From Bolinopsis microptera (Eukaryota; Ctenophora; Tentaculata; Lobata; Bolinopsidae), in NCBI RefSeq assembly GCF_026151205.1, contig NC_087082.1, forward strand, positions 4,443,408 to 4,507,407: 64,000 nt of DNA, read 5' to 3'. A model generated the notes under the pieces. That model worked only from the letters and a program-made list of their open reading frames with translations, had not been told where the DNA came from and made no database searches. Below, piece after piece: positions 33,670 through 44,664 of the stretch (the first letter of the stretch is position 1; the number at the start of each line of letters is the position of its first letter). A program made the position numbers and the translations under genes.

Positions 33670-36600
33670 GTTAGTTTAATTTGTTTTTCTCCATTTTAGT
33701 AACAATTTTGTATCATGACTTAGACACTCCCTGTTACATTTTATCTAAAATTCAGCTTTATACGATATATTTCTAGACGGTTTGTAATGGTTTAAAACAA
33801 TACCAAGTTACGGAAATGGAGTGATACTCCAATGACTATGGATTGGTCGTTCCTTGCCTGTCAAATGACATCTAAGAAGATCACAATCGACAATCTATAT
33901 TTAAAATTAATAGTAACACACATATTCTAAAGTATATTTCCTCAGGTAAACGACTTTTTCAAAGCCGAGAGTGCGGCAATAGACAACTATGAAGATGAGA
34001 TGGCGCAGTATCTTGATCTGAACGACGTCGTTATAACGAAAAAGAAAACCTCTGTAGATGAATCTGAACCATCTATACCAATCTCGACGCAACCTGTAAA
34101 GAAAAAGGACAAACGCCCCAAAATCGTCATATCAGACGATGATGAGTTTGAAAGTAAAACTACCAAAAAGCAGAGCAAGCTAAATTTTGGGTCCAAGCCT
34201 AGAGAGTCCCTCTTTTCTTGTCTGACAAGCGATAAGAGTCAGAAGAGTGTATTACAAATACAGGATCCTGTAGCGAAGTTTTGTGATACGGAGGATATAT
34301 TGCAGGAAGACTCAGTAGAGAATTCTCGATCCAATTCCCCAAAAAAAGAGCAGGTGGAAGCATATATACCAGATATACCAGACATACCAGATATACCAGA
34401 CGTGGTTGACGTCCAGCATGATGTCTCCTTTGAGGATGTCATCTCTCAAAGAAATTGTGATTTTCCTGCAAACGAAAACTGCGATGAAGAAGCTTGTTTG
34501 AATGATGATGAGGAACTTGAATCAGATGAAATAGTCCAAAGCCCTAGATACCTTACTCAAGCAGATGACCTTAAGGACCTGAATGAAAATGAACTCTCGG
34601 TCAGCCTATTCGAAGCCATTAACGAAACCTGGGACTTTGAGTTGTCTCAAAAAGGCCCGGACTTGATCGAGGTTCCCGCTCCTCCATCACAGGTTCCTTC
34701 TCTTGAACTATCAGATTTTAGTTTGTTCAGCTCACAGCAACACGCTACTATAAATCCAGCTCCAACTTCCTCAGAAAATGACTCGGTATTGGAAAGATCT
34801 AAAGTTCCGTTGTGTCCGAAACCTGGGGTTTCAGAACTATCTTCTGATTCTGACAAGTTCTCGGATGATATCGAGGACACACTGATTGAAAACAGTTGTT
34901 CCAAACTGAATCCTCAGAACAATGCACTTTTTGAATCTCTAGCTAAAATGGAAAAGCAACAAAGTGTAGCCGACGACGACCTGGACCTCATGGACGAGAC
35001 TCCAGATATAACCTTTTCAGACGTTCTCACGCCACCAGATAGACCGGGAGCAGACGAAGCGAACGTATTGAGGGACGATGAAAAACTTGATGTGCAGTCC
35101 CCGTGTGTGGGTGTGGCAACTCCAGCTCACAATAGACCATTTCAACCACTAGAATCTTCAACTCCAGCTTTGGTCAAACCGTCTGCTCCGTTATGTGAAC
35201 CGAGAACAGGACACAAAGGGTTTGTAACTCCTCAGATCAAGCATTGTTTAATGAGAGTTAAAAAGAAACCAGACTTACTGGACAAGAATTCATTACCCCA
35301 AGACTCTCCAATGCCATCTACAAACAACACAACGAACGAGGACTCTCCTTTAAATGTTGGTAAGAGGAAGAGACGATGCAACATTCTGTGCACTCAGATT
35401 CCAACCAATTCAGAAGATTTTGACATTTCTAACGACAAAAAGAAAAGCAGGTTGTTCTCGCCCGATAAGCCTCTTATTGTTCAAAGAAATTCAGAAAAAG
35501 AAAATAAATCCAAGCCCAACCAATTCAAGACCAAGGGTGGTGCAGCTGCGAACCCATTCATCATCACTGAAGCTAATCTCTCTGGTGATGATGATTCTGA
35601 TGAAGGATCTGATGAGGACTTAATGAGTAGTTCTCTGGAAGATTTTATTGATGAAGAAGAGCAACCAACAGGTATGCGGTACAACTCTAAAGTATAATTC
35701 TATAAAGTTGAATTGCTAATTTAGTGTCTCATTTCACTTAACGAGTCTATTCAAGATAAAAAAGGAATATACTAATATTTACTTTAAATACTAGGCATAC
35801 AGATTAATCGTTTTGGGTTACGACTACGTTTGTCTATAGTACCTGTCATTACTTAATTTCAGTCAGTGAATCGCTGTATTTACGAGATATAGCACAATTT
35901 AAACCACAAACCGTCAGAACGGTTGGGAACAAGTTCACAGGAAATGTCTTCTCTCAAGATCCCAGGTATTCGAAATTCGACATGCTATTTTGAGTCAGAA
36001 AGGAGCCATCTCAAAGAATTGATCCATATCACAGCTGCAGAATTGTGATATGTGAATTGTCTCGTTTCAGTGTCAAGACTTTCTCCTAAACCATTAACTC
36101 TTCCAGATTAGATTGCCAGGGTCATGAGGTGGACGATGAGTTGGACGGCTTCGTTTGTGATGATGAGGAGTACAGTTTGTTGGACGATGATTTCGAGGAG
36201 ACAGCAGTATTCACCCAGCAGTTACAAGTTAGCTTGGAAACTTTATAATGTTTTTATCTTGATTTTTAAAATATGCTGCTAATGTTACAAGTGTAGAAGT
36301 ATTGTATGTATAATGTATAATGTATAATGTATAATGTATAATGTATATTGCATTATCAGATTAATAACATTCTTTATTAGAATTTTATTGAAACTGGATA
36401 ACAAAAATTTGTATTTTTCCAAAAAAAAAGTACCGTGACCACTGAATTATTTTTCAGCATCGGACGCCAACTCCTGCTACAAATAAAAAACGGAAGCGAA
36501 GAGTAAAGGAATTCGCAGAATCGCCTGTAACTCCAGTGGCTATTACCAGAAATCCCTCTGTAACAGTAACACCCAAAGGAGTCAGCCCTCTCAGCCGGAA

Positions 36601-39600
36601 GGTCAGCAGTTCCTCTTGGATGGCGAGAACTCCAAAACGTTCAGATTTCCCAGATTTTACCGGGAAGAAGGAAGAAGAGGAAAACAAATCCGCTCGTTCT
36701 AAAATAGCGGGAACCAGTGATAGCCCGAACATTTCCTCATTTTTAATAGGATTGGATGATTTGTTGTCTGATAATGATGATAAACCCGACTCTAATGTAG
36801 CCGGTGCAGGTTGGTCGGTGTTACTTTAGGATTTTTAAAGTTTAATCGTTAAAAAACACATATTGCTGTCAGGAGTCAGGACTGGCAGATCAAGTAGATC
36901 TTGAGATTATAAAAACTTAAAGTTTACAATAAGGCAGTGGTCAGTAAAGCTGCACTGGTTGTTTTTATCCTATAATTAACCGTTTCACTTAAACGATTTC
37001 TCCTACTGTACGGTAAACATTTCACCCTATGATATCGTTTTGATCGGCTTTCACGTTCTCAGATGATGATGACGAAGACTTCGAGATATCAACTTATACC
37101 AATCGGTCTAAGTCCACCAAGAACAAAACAAAGTCCATCAGCAAAAACAAAACTATCAGAAAGTCAAAAGACCGTTCAGTTAATGCAGGGAAAGTAAAGC
37201 AGGAAGACACTACTTTCGACCTGTTTGGAGATTCGTTTGATGAGAGTATGATAGACGCAGCATGTAAAACAATCAATCAAAATACTGCAAAAACATCTGT
37301 AAGCAAGCAAACAAACTCCTCTGACCAAAAGATAGCATCTCAGTTTAATATTGATATGGATGACTTGCTATCAGAGGAGGAGTTAGATCAAACAAAACCT
37401 GTGCCTGAATCATTTTGTTCTAAACCTAAACTTGGAGATAAGATTGTCAGAGCTGCTAAATCGTGGGGCCCTCCTGATACCACCAAAATGACTGCTTCTC
37501 AGTTTAATATTGATCTTGATGATTTGTTATCAGAAGAGGAATCAGATCAAATAAAACCTGTACTTGAACCATCTATTTCTAAACATAAACTTAAAGTTAA
37601 TAATTCCAAGACGGCGGCACCTCCTGATAGCACCAAAATGACTTCTTCTCAATTTAGTATTAACGTAGATGACCTCCTGAGCCCTGGACCTCCCCTTAAA
37701 GTAACCAGTACTTCTGTTCCCCCTCTTGATGGAGGAATTTCTTCTAACAACATTGCGATTTCAAACCTGCGGTTAGATTCAGAACCAATACCAACGACTT
37801 TCAAAAACTGCTTAGTGTTCGCGAGAACAAAGGTATGATATCATTTTACCTTTATAGATATTTTGTTTCTTTATCTACTTTCTTCAAATTTCTTTTCAAA
37901 GCGAAGTATCCATGACCCTTTTACCAATTGACAAATATGTATCCCTGTTACAGGTCATATCCAATAATCAAATATGTACGATACTACGTACACGGTTCCA
38001 GATAAAAGTGGAGATAAGAACGGACCTTGGTAACTGTGACTACGTGGTCAATTCCAACACTGCAATTCTCCGGATCAACCTGCTTGGTAGGTAGAACTTT
38101 GACTTTTGAGTACCTCAATCGTGTCTTGTGCCATCCTCAGTGACCCTGTAAGATGGTCATTCAAGAAGAATTGAGTGAAAACAGTGAAATTTGGGTCGCG
38201 GAAAGCTGAAATTCGAATATGTCCTACCAGTAGGACATATATTCAAATTTTTTACTGCATCAAAGTTTTCTCCAGATATACTGCTTCCAGTACCTTGATG
38301 GCGACTTGTGTCACTCTCACCGACCTCACTGATTGGTCACTGGTCAAAATTTCAGTCAAAACCGCGAAATTTGGGTCGGGGAAAGGGCACAAAAGCTATT
38401 ATTTAATAATCTTGTCAAAAAAGTCTTCTTCTTTTCTAACAATTTTCCGTTACCAAAGCTTCCTTTTGTTATCTTGCTTTCAATACCTCAACTGTGTCTT
38501 TTGCCATTGAAAAAAAATTCAGTCAAAACAGTGAAAAGCTCTTTTACCACTTCGCCAAGAAGACAGCATTAAATTTACTCTGTTATTTGCAGACGTGTAC
38601 AAAGGAGTGTCAGATCTGGTAGCCCGCGTACAGACTCTACACAGATCCTTCAAACACATAGTTCTCATAAGTGAGATGCCCCAAATACCTCCCGGTAAAA
38701 CGAAAAAGGTACCTATATTATTTAAAATCCTGATTACAAGAAGATTCGTTTTCCCTTAAAATTCAATCTGAGGTGCTTTGTTATTTGTAGCTTTGACGCG
38801 ATCGAGTTAAGTTTGTACCTCAAAGTTTTTTTTAATCTCACGAACCAGGCCCGACATATTAAAGAGATTTTGTGAACTGCTTAGTTTTTTTTTTCAGTTT
38901 CCCATGTCATACTTTATAATTAACAATTTACAGATGTTAGGTCGGGGAGAGGCTTACGATGCGGTGAGATTTGCTGTGACAGAACAGAAACTGAAAAACT
39001 TCAACACTTCTCTTCTTCTTTCGGAGAATCAGGGTTAGTTTTTAGTCAGCGGGAATGTTTGATTAATTCTTTTATTTCAGTTGTTTGTTTTAATTCTTCC
39101 TGTTTTGAATATTTTTTTGTAATTCTACTACTACTCGTCAATTGATCTCGAACAGATTTTTTCGTCGACAGTTTTTGTTGCAGGCACAAATTAAATTTAC
39201 ATTGTATTCCTCTTTAAAGTTTCAAATTTACATTTGGCAAAAAAAGGATCAATGAAATAATTCACATTTCTTTATATAAGTCAAGAAAAACGGAACCTTA
39301 AAAATTTTCTAGAAAATAAATTTCGTATATTAGAAACATAATTATCGAGCAAAAAATTGTCTCATCTCGTCAAAATTGTCTAGCCATAATGCAGCATGCA
39401 TCTTAATTTCCCTGCTTCTCAAAAGTGACTAGTCTCCATGGTGATTTGTCTCCAGGATGACATGTCTTCTTCAAGACGTGTCTCCATGGTAGCTTGTCTC
39501 CATTTCTCGATACAGGGCGTCTATCTTTCTGTTTATGCGTCAGCACAGGTGCAGCAAGGGCAGCACTTGGTTCCTGAGGCATGATGACGTCATTGATAGA

Positions 39601-42600
39601 ATTTATTTAAACCCCTGAACTGGATCCCAGCGAATCAGTTAAATCGTTTGTGTAATCAGAAATGAAATGGAAAAAATTCCATAAAAACGATTAACGGGAC
39701 TGAATAGTTTTCAGGAGAATTTAAGGACATATCTCACCACATTTGCAGCCCTCATCACAGCTACAGCAGGTTTCACAGCCGGTCAGACAAGTTTCTCCGC
39801 ATTTACAAGGCATTGTTAGAGATTTCGAGTTAGCTATAGGGGTACGGAATTGGTTTAACACTCAATTTGATAAAATCCAAGAAGCTTTTAAATAATGTTA
39901 AACTACTTTCGAGGGTTGATCACCGTCAAGTAAAATTACTCATCGTCAAAGACTATACTCCACCTTCCTTTGAATGGAAAATCACAATGCTGGCAAGCAT
40001 GACCGTGCCTCTTATATTCACAATACTATTTACCCCCTTTACTATCTACCCCCTTTACTATTTACCCCCTTTACTATCTACCCCCTTTACTATTTACCCC
40101 CTTTACTTTTATACCCCTTAACTGTTTTTCAGGCATTAAGACTCATCGAAAGTAGTTCAGCAGGCATATTTAAGTTCAAATCATTCTAATTCAATGTTAA
40201 AGATGACAGGAATAAGAAATAGTTATGTGGAGGTTTTTAAGAAATTTGCGCAAAATACGGGCCAGCATGTTATACGAAATTCGGTAAAAAACCCAAAATC
40301 GCCATATTCAGGTGCCTTAAAAACCATGTTAAAAATGAGTTAGAGATCTGAAACTTTGCAGGGCGTCTAGACGTTGACCAAATGACTGTAAAAACAATTC
40401 GTGTTTCAGGAGTATCGCGAAGTGGGTTTTCTGGAACCCCTGTTTTACAACAAATTGTCGTGATACATATATAAATATTCAGGGATAGACGCTTTGCCAG
40501 TCAAATGTAGTCAATTATAGACTGGATTTAAGTGTCCGTAGATTCAAAAGTATACAAGATACAGCCATTTCCGACCACAGGTCTTAAAGATAATTGTTTG
40601 CACAGTAGTTTACATTATATGCAAAAAATATTTGACGTCATTATTACCCTTTGATGACGTCATCAATTTAAGCTTTTCTAAAACTTGATTTTTGACAAAA
40701 TAACAACTTTTCAAGTAGATTTAACAGCATAAAGGAGTTATTTTATTCAAAATTTGAGGTTATATTGAAGTTAGATAATTGTTTAAGCATTCTGAAAATC
40801 TACCGGAAAGTTTGCCTAGCTTGCTCCTTCAGGAAGATATTCGTCATTAAAGTTAGTGGGGGGGGGGGGGGGCCAATGGCATAAATGGAGAAAATGGAGA
40901 ATTACTCATAGGTTTTTCCATTTTATCCATAGAAATTGCCTCCATGTCGTGCCATTTTATGCCATTTTATGCCATTGAAAACCTAAAAAATTTAGAATTT
41001 CGAGAAAATTATTAAAAAAAAAGATATTGTCGGCCAATAATGAACAGGGCAGCATGAAACATGGAGAAAAGTGGTTTTCAGAAAAACTTTGAAAAATGTT
41101 GACTTAGAAAATTTTCGGTCCGAGTCATTTTCGATACGTACCTCCCGTATCGAGAGCTCCCGATTCCGAGCTCGTGTTGCAAAGGGGAAGATGAAGCTAT
41201 CAGTTTATATTTCGACTTCATAAAGTACCTACCTATTGAACCTATTGATGGGTTTAGAAGTAGGCATCTTCACGGCCATCACGCAATCTGCGGACCACCT
41301 CCTTGACTGCACCAGTCTATTATTGAGTTAGAGTTTTCTGCACTGTATCCAGGAGTAGGGGGCTTGTCTGGAAGGGTGTCTAGGAAGTTTCCAAGAGATG
41401 TCTTGAAGCTTGTCAAAGTCCTTTGAGTATTGACAATTTTGGGGAGAACATTCCAGAGTCTTCCAGCTCTCACTGCGAATGAGTGGTCGTAGGTGCAGTG
41501 GAGCGTGCAGCAGCTGTACCCTGACATTATAATCAAAAAGAGATGATATTTGACCAAAACCCATAATCATGGGTAGAGTGGACCGCTGCCAGTGTCTCTC
41601 TTTCGGCTTTCCCAAACAAAAGGAAATGATATTAAATTGATTGACCGTCTGCAAATGCAAAATGATACCGAGAATGAAATCGGTCGCTCGCTTTTCGTGA
41701 ATGAATGGGAAAAGCGACCGACCGATTTCATTTTCGGTATCATTTTGCATTTGCAGACAGTCAATCAATTTAATATCATTTCCTTTTGTTTGCGAAAGAG
41801 AGACACTGGCAGCGGTCCACTCTACCCATGATTATGGGTTTTAGTCAAATTGCTTATATTATTACGTATTGAAATCGGACATTTAAGAATTGCTTGCAGT
41901 TGCATTGAAAAATAACCGAATTAATAATTATAAACGGTTTGTTGATCTTTAGTTGTGGCAATGACAAATCCTCGAGAACACGTAACACTGCACTGAACTG
42001 GAGAACTGAGAAGTGAACTAAATAATTTAATGTGGGTAGTTACTAGTTTTCCTTTCAAAATAATCCACGTGATTGTTAAATTAGATCCATAATCCAAGTA
42101 CGCGAACTGACTAGACATTCACGGAAATTGATGAACGCGCTATTGAAAAATCGACCTGTCATGCTCCTTTACTCCAGGAAGTCTATGAGAATTTGGAAAA
42201 TCTGTCAATAATAGAGGAGCCTGCGGTTCACATACCAAATACCAATTGCCAGTAATTGTACAGAGGACCACCTCTTATAAGTATAATCCTCCAATCAGAG
42301 AATGCAATTCATCATACCAACCATACCTCAACAACTACAACAAAACAGCAACATTTAGCCAGAGAATTCGAGAGAGATCTACTCAAAGTGAAATTTATTG
42401 CGCTGGAGACCATCATAAGACTTGGCCGCTCCCCCGGTCACGTGAAATGACACGTGATGGTGCTCTAATGACCGTTTTAGCAGTATTAAATCTGTTCTGA
42501 CGGAAACTTTAGTGGGGTGAGGAACTTTAGGTAGTGAAGTGTATTGAAATGTTTTGCCCAGTTGAGAACTATCATGTATCCGACTGTTCATGATGATCAA

Positions 42601-44596
42601 GTTTACTCGAACGGTTCAAGACAATGTGGCTGGCCCTGCCGAAATCTTTGCCAAAAATTAAGCGATATGCAACTTTCAATCCAATTTTAAAGCTTTTTTA
42701 AAGCTTTCGGAATAAAATTACTTTTAAAAATCGTCAAGATGGCAAAAACGAGCTCTTTTAAGTAGCCTTGCAGGACATATTTCTATGGACCGATCAAATA
42801 TATATAGAGCCGTCAGGTGAAGATGACGTTTTATGGATCGAGTCCAAAAAATATATGGCTGCAAACTAATCCATCAACCTCAGTAGCCTATTTCCGGGAT
42901 ATGGATCTCGGTATGTTAATCTGATCTGTAGAGTACAAAAGACTTTTTTGATCTTATTACGAAGCTACAGGGAGAAAAGCAACGTTTATTTTTGATGTTT
43001 TCCATAGTTTGATTCGATTTTGCACCAGATTTGTTCCTAAAAGCTTATTTTATATAAAAAAATTGTTGCCAGTATAGATTTTAATTCTGAAACCAATTAT
43101 CCAGAAAAACTTCTGAAGTTCTACAGGTTACATCCCATTCTTTAACTTTAAGCCACACTCGATTCTCAAGGACTCGTGGCAGGACATTCTTCTCCCCCTG
43201 TCATCAACTTTTCGGGAATTGATTTGATTGATGTCCTTGACCTTGCACTATTAAAACGGAGGTTGAGTAATGAGTAAATAGTTTTACAGATGGGTGAGGT
43301 TGGCATTCGGCCAGCTAGGCTCGAAATTTCTGGGGGTATAGCGAAAAGCGTGGACGAGAGCAATATTCAGGCAGCGCGTTTGTGTAATTTTAATATTGGC
43401 TAACAGTAACAATACAAGTTCCTTGTTTATTTGTGGAATGCAGTAAATAATCGATGATTATTCCAGATGAAACAGCGGGAATAATATCAAGATTTATACG
43501 GACGGAGGATTCCCAAATAATCCCAGACTCGCCGCTCACTGAGAAACAGATGGCATTGGAAAAGTTCCTGTCCACAATCCCCTGCATGAACCACGGAAAC
43601 GCCAGACTTATGACCCTCAAATATTCTTCTCTTTCTTTAATTTTGTCCAGGTAAGGACTAAGGTGGCATCTGAAATGGCTAAAATCTAAATAAAAGGTTG
43701 CTAAATTATTAAATTGAAGATTTAAGAGGGAAAAGATTTTAGTACATTTTCGTTCAATACCCCGTTTATTATTATAGCATTTAACTCGTATGAGATATCA
43801 TTAAACTTATTGTCCTAATCCCATGAAGGCTCCCGAAAGCTATTATTCTCAAGACATGATAAAAATGTATCGTTTATCTTTTATACTCAGGGTGTTTCAA
43901 AAGTCTTGCGAGGATGTTCTTTTTGGATAACTTTTAAATAAAAAGTTATCCAAAAAGTTGTAATTCATTTTTCTGAATTGAACGAACTTTCAGTTTATCC
44001 CGTGGCTTCTGCATAGGATTATTTCGATCTTTGTCACCAACCATCACAAAAGAATTTTTCACTCAAAACAAAAAAATGTAAACCACCAAATGAAACATAA
44101 AACATTGTTGTAAGAGGATATGACTAACATAGTGACATAGTGACATTGCTTCTTTATAAACACAGCTTTTAAATACAAAATCTAACAAGTAAATTGACGA
44201 TGATATAAAGTCGAAATTGTGAAACAGTACCTGAAGTCCTGAAGGATTTGTAAGGTAAATCACGCAAATTCATCTCGGTTGTTATTAGGGGACTGATTGC
44301 GGTTGCTATGGTGGTTATGGTAACGGAAAATCTTGAAAAGTCACCATTAAACCTTAGAACTACCAATAACATTTTACAGAATAAAGTTTAGACAAATTTT
44401 GCTATTGTTCAATTATTATTATACAAACATTTTACTGTTTTAGCCCAATGTCATATCCCCACTTCAACCAGCATTCCTTTTCAGCAAAGCTGAGGACATC
44501 AGTAAACACAGCGGTATGAGTCGGCTGAACACGGCGCTGTTCATCAAATACTGTAAAACAAACGTCAGAGACCAGGTAAACCACGTGACCTCGTGA
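31577..44596 (+). CDS. FANCM: FANCM-like DNA repair translocase, 3' part of gene (16 exons)
   Basis: Exons (approximate): 31577-31709, 31997-32103, 32283-32467, 32667-32797, 32933-33213, 33555-33669, 33946-35671, 35863-35965, 36107-36227, 36458-36809, 37063-37832, 37954-38086, 38593-38708, 38934-39033, 43467-43650, 44485-44596. All junctions have GT..AG and compatible phases, giving about 1555 residues. FANCM is the anchor of the Fanconi anaemia core complex: a branch-migrating ATPase that partners MHF and FAAP24 at stalled forks. Visible order: end of the insert domain, helicase lobe 2, acidic linker, inactive ERCC4-type nuclease fold, HhH region. The first exon starts in mid-codon, and no exon for the ATP-binding lobe (motifs I-III) was found upstream. 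Stop chosen at 44594-44596; a donor-like CAG|GTAAAC just before it leaves open a further exon. Confidence 0.88.
31734..31788. repeat. long poly-C run followed by poly-T in FANCM intron
   Basis: About 45 consecutive C residues followed by eight T. It lies in the intron between the first two visible FANCM exons. A homopolymer this long is prone to sequencing and assembly error, so its length should not be trusted. Confidence 0.9.
33946..35671 (+). other. FANCM: FANCM large central exon (acidic linker)
   Basis: 1.7-kb exon in phase with its neighbours. It starts [21 protein letters not shown], the continuation of the post-helicase conserved block, then becomes low-complexity and acidic. It contains a short in-frame 9-base repeat ([13 protein letters not shown], near 34365-34402) and several acidic patches. 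This part of FANCM is poorly conserved and presumably disordered. It carries short docking motifs for partners in vertebrates; I did not recognise a specific MM1 or MM2 motif here. Confidence 0.85.
35863..37832 (+). other. FANCM: FANCM linker exons with repeated QFNIDxDDLL motif
   Basis: Four exons: 35863-35965, 36107-36227, 36458-36809, 37063-37832. The second encodes the acidic [20 protein letters not shown] block, placed like the conserved acidic stretch before the human C-terminal domain. The third and fourth contain four spaced copies of a short motif: [11 protein letters not shown] (about 36742), [14 protein letters not shown] (about 37341), [14 protein letters not shown] (about 37500) and [13 protein letters not shown] (about 37650). 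Repeats 2 and 3 are separated by about 160 bp and share flanking residues, showing an internal duplication. Conserved spacing of an aromatic and two leucines suggests a docking motif (inference). Confidence 0.8.
36301..36351. repeat. 7-bp tandem repeat in FANCM intron
   Basis: About six copies of TGTATAA head to tail in the intron between 36227 and 36458. Confidence 0.85.
37954..39033 (+). other. FANCM: FANCM exons: ERCC4-like domain
   Basis: Three exons: 37954-38086, 38593-38708, 38934-39033. [20 protein letters not shown] and [16 protein letters not shown] correspond to the first strands of the XPF/ERCC4 nuclease fold, where active members carry GDY and ERK-type residues; here the position reads CDYVV and no ERKxxxD is visible, as expected for the inactive FANCM domain. 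[20 protein letters not shown] and [21 protein letters not shown] follow as the second half. In vertebrates this domain pairs with FAAP24. Confidence 0.82.
38105..38560. repeat. three imperfect tandem repeats in FANCM intron
   Basis: Three diverged copies of a block of about 170 bp with shared phrases (gaaatttgggtcg(c/g)gg, cagtcaaaac(a/c)g, gtgtcttgtgcc). The third copy is truncated. Intronic, no coding potential. Confidence 0.6.
39533..39813 (-). CDS. metallothionein-like protein, two exons (copy 0, short form)
   Basis: Exon 1 39813-39738 and exon 2 39573-39533, donor TGTG|GTGAGA and acceptor ending GCCTCAG, phase 1. The spliced product is only 38 residues with 14 cysteines in CxC, CC and CxxxC patterns and no aromatic residues, which is the signature of metallothionein: cytosolic binding of zinc, copper or cadmium through thiolate clusters. 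Residues 1-20 read [20 protein letters not shown]; exon 2 adds KCCPCCTC. It lies antisense inside the 4.4-kb FANCM intron between 39033 and 43467. It lacks the three extra four-residue repeats found in the two downstream copies, so it may represent the older form. The name rests on cysteine pattern, not on a database match. Confidence 0.75.
40027..40121. repeat. 16-bp tandem repeat (CTATYTACCCCCTTTA)
   Basis: Six head-to-tail copies alternating between TATC and TATT versions. The open frame across it is repeat-driven and not a gene. Confidence 0.9.
40858..40872. repeat. poly-G run
   Basis: About 14 consecutive G in the large FANCM intron, followed by repeated words around GCCATTTTATGCC. Length is uncertain. 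Confidence 0.85.
41279..41500 (-). mobile_element. LINE fragment, RT C-terminal tail
   Basis: An open stretch with the tail motif of animal LINE proteins ([15 protein letters not shown], then [21 protein letters not shown]). It is related to, but distinct from, the fragments in the GPCR array, which have FAVQGPKLWNAIP and PDKPPIRGY. Severely truncated at its 5' side. Confidence 0.75.
41548..41850. repeat. 303-bp near-perfect palindrome (foldback element)
   Basis: The two halves are reverse complements with few mismatches from ATTTGAC(C/T)AAAACCC outward ends to a loop of about 13 bases near 41696-41708. Similar reading on both strands explains the overlapping open frames seen here. Likely a foldback/MITE-type element or a remnant with fused terminal repeats. 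It lies next to a LINE tail in the FANCM intron. Confidence 0.9.
41895..43466. other. metallothionein upstream block and remaining FANCM intron
   Basis: 41895-42780 is homologous to sequences at 47720-48600 and 57640-58800, the upstream region of the other metallothioneins, including CACGTG motifs near 42066, 42437 and 42451. 42780-43466 is unique intron with no exon recognised; a short acceptor-led open stretch near 43289 does not fit the FANCM frame. Confidence 0.55.
43467..44596 (+). other. FANCM: FANCM last exons: HhH region
   Basis: 43467-43650 continues the frame of the exon ending 39033 (ENQ, then [10 protein letters not shown]) and includes [16 protein letters not shown], which matches the first helix-hairpin-helix region of FANCM. 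44485-44596 (acceptor CCTTTTCAG) encodes [20 protein letters not shown], the second part. The phase-2 join gives a continuous alignment to the human C-terminus. The last exon was later copied with the tandem duplication downstream. Confidence 0.8.
43909..43957. repeat. short hairpin beside a GGGTGTTTCAAAAGTC sequence
   Basis: CTTTTTGGATAACTTTT is followed after four bases by its reverse complement. It is preceded by CAGGGTGTTTCAAAAGTCTT, which looks like a mariner-type terminal repeat. The duplicate at 49143-49235 has a different, longer hairpin at the same place. Element identity uncertain. Confidence 0.5.
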
Positions 44597-44660
44597 CCAG
44601 ATCAACCACGTGACCTCGTGACCAGATCAACCACGTGACCAGATCAACCACGTGACTTAA
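44577..44660. repeat. CACGTG-containing tandem repeat
   Basis: Three to four copies of an approximately 25-bp unit (ccacgtgacctcgtgaccagatcaa) immediately at the 3' end of FANCM, each with an E-box CACGTG. Unit 2 has only one copy (near 54438). Possibly regulatory for neighbouring genes, otherwise a simple minisatellite. Confidence 0.8.
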
Positions 44661-44664
44661 ACGG

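Larger units (their letters stand above)
39925..41890. mobile_element. about 2-kb insertion upstream of metallothionein copy 0
   Basis: The upstream flank of metallothionein copy 1 is continuous with a block (47720 on) whose counterpart here resumes only near 41895. The intervening 2 kb is present only in this copy. It holds a pyrimidine-rich tandem repeat, a poly-G run, a LINE fragment and a large palindrome, so it is likely one or more nested insertions. No gene seen. Confidence 0.6.

Noticed and set aside
41592-41831. Similar 79- to 146-codon frames on both strands
   Set aside because: Caused by the palindrome; each arm is read in both directions.
43292-43400. Acceptor-led frame [14 protein letters not shown] as a FANCM exon
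   Set aside because: It does not align with FANCM and is not needed: the exon ending 39033 joins 43467 in phase with continuous homology.
44443-44484. Upstream acceptor for the last FANCM exon (starting CCCAATGTC)
   Set aside because: Phase from the previous exon would force an early stop; the CCTTTTCAG site at 44484 gives the right phase and homology.
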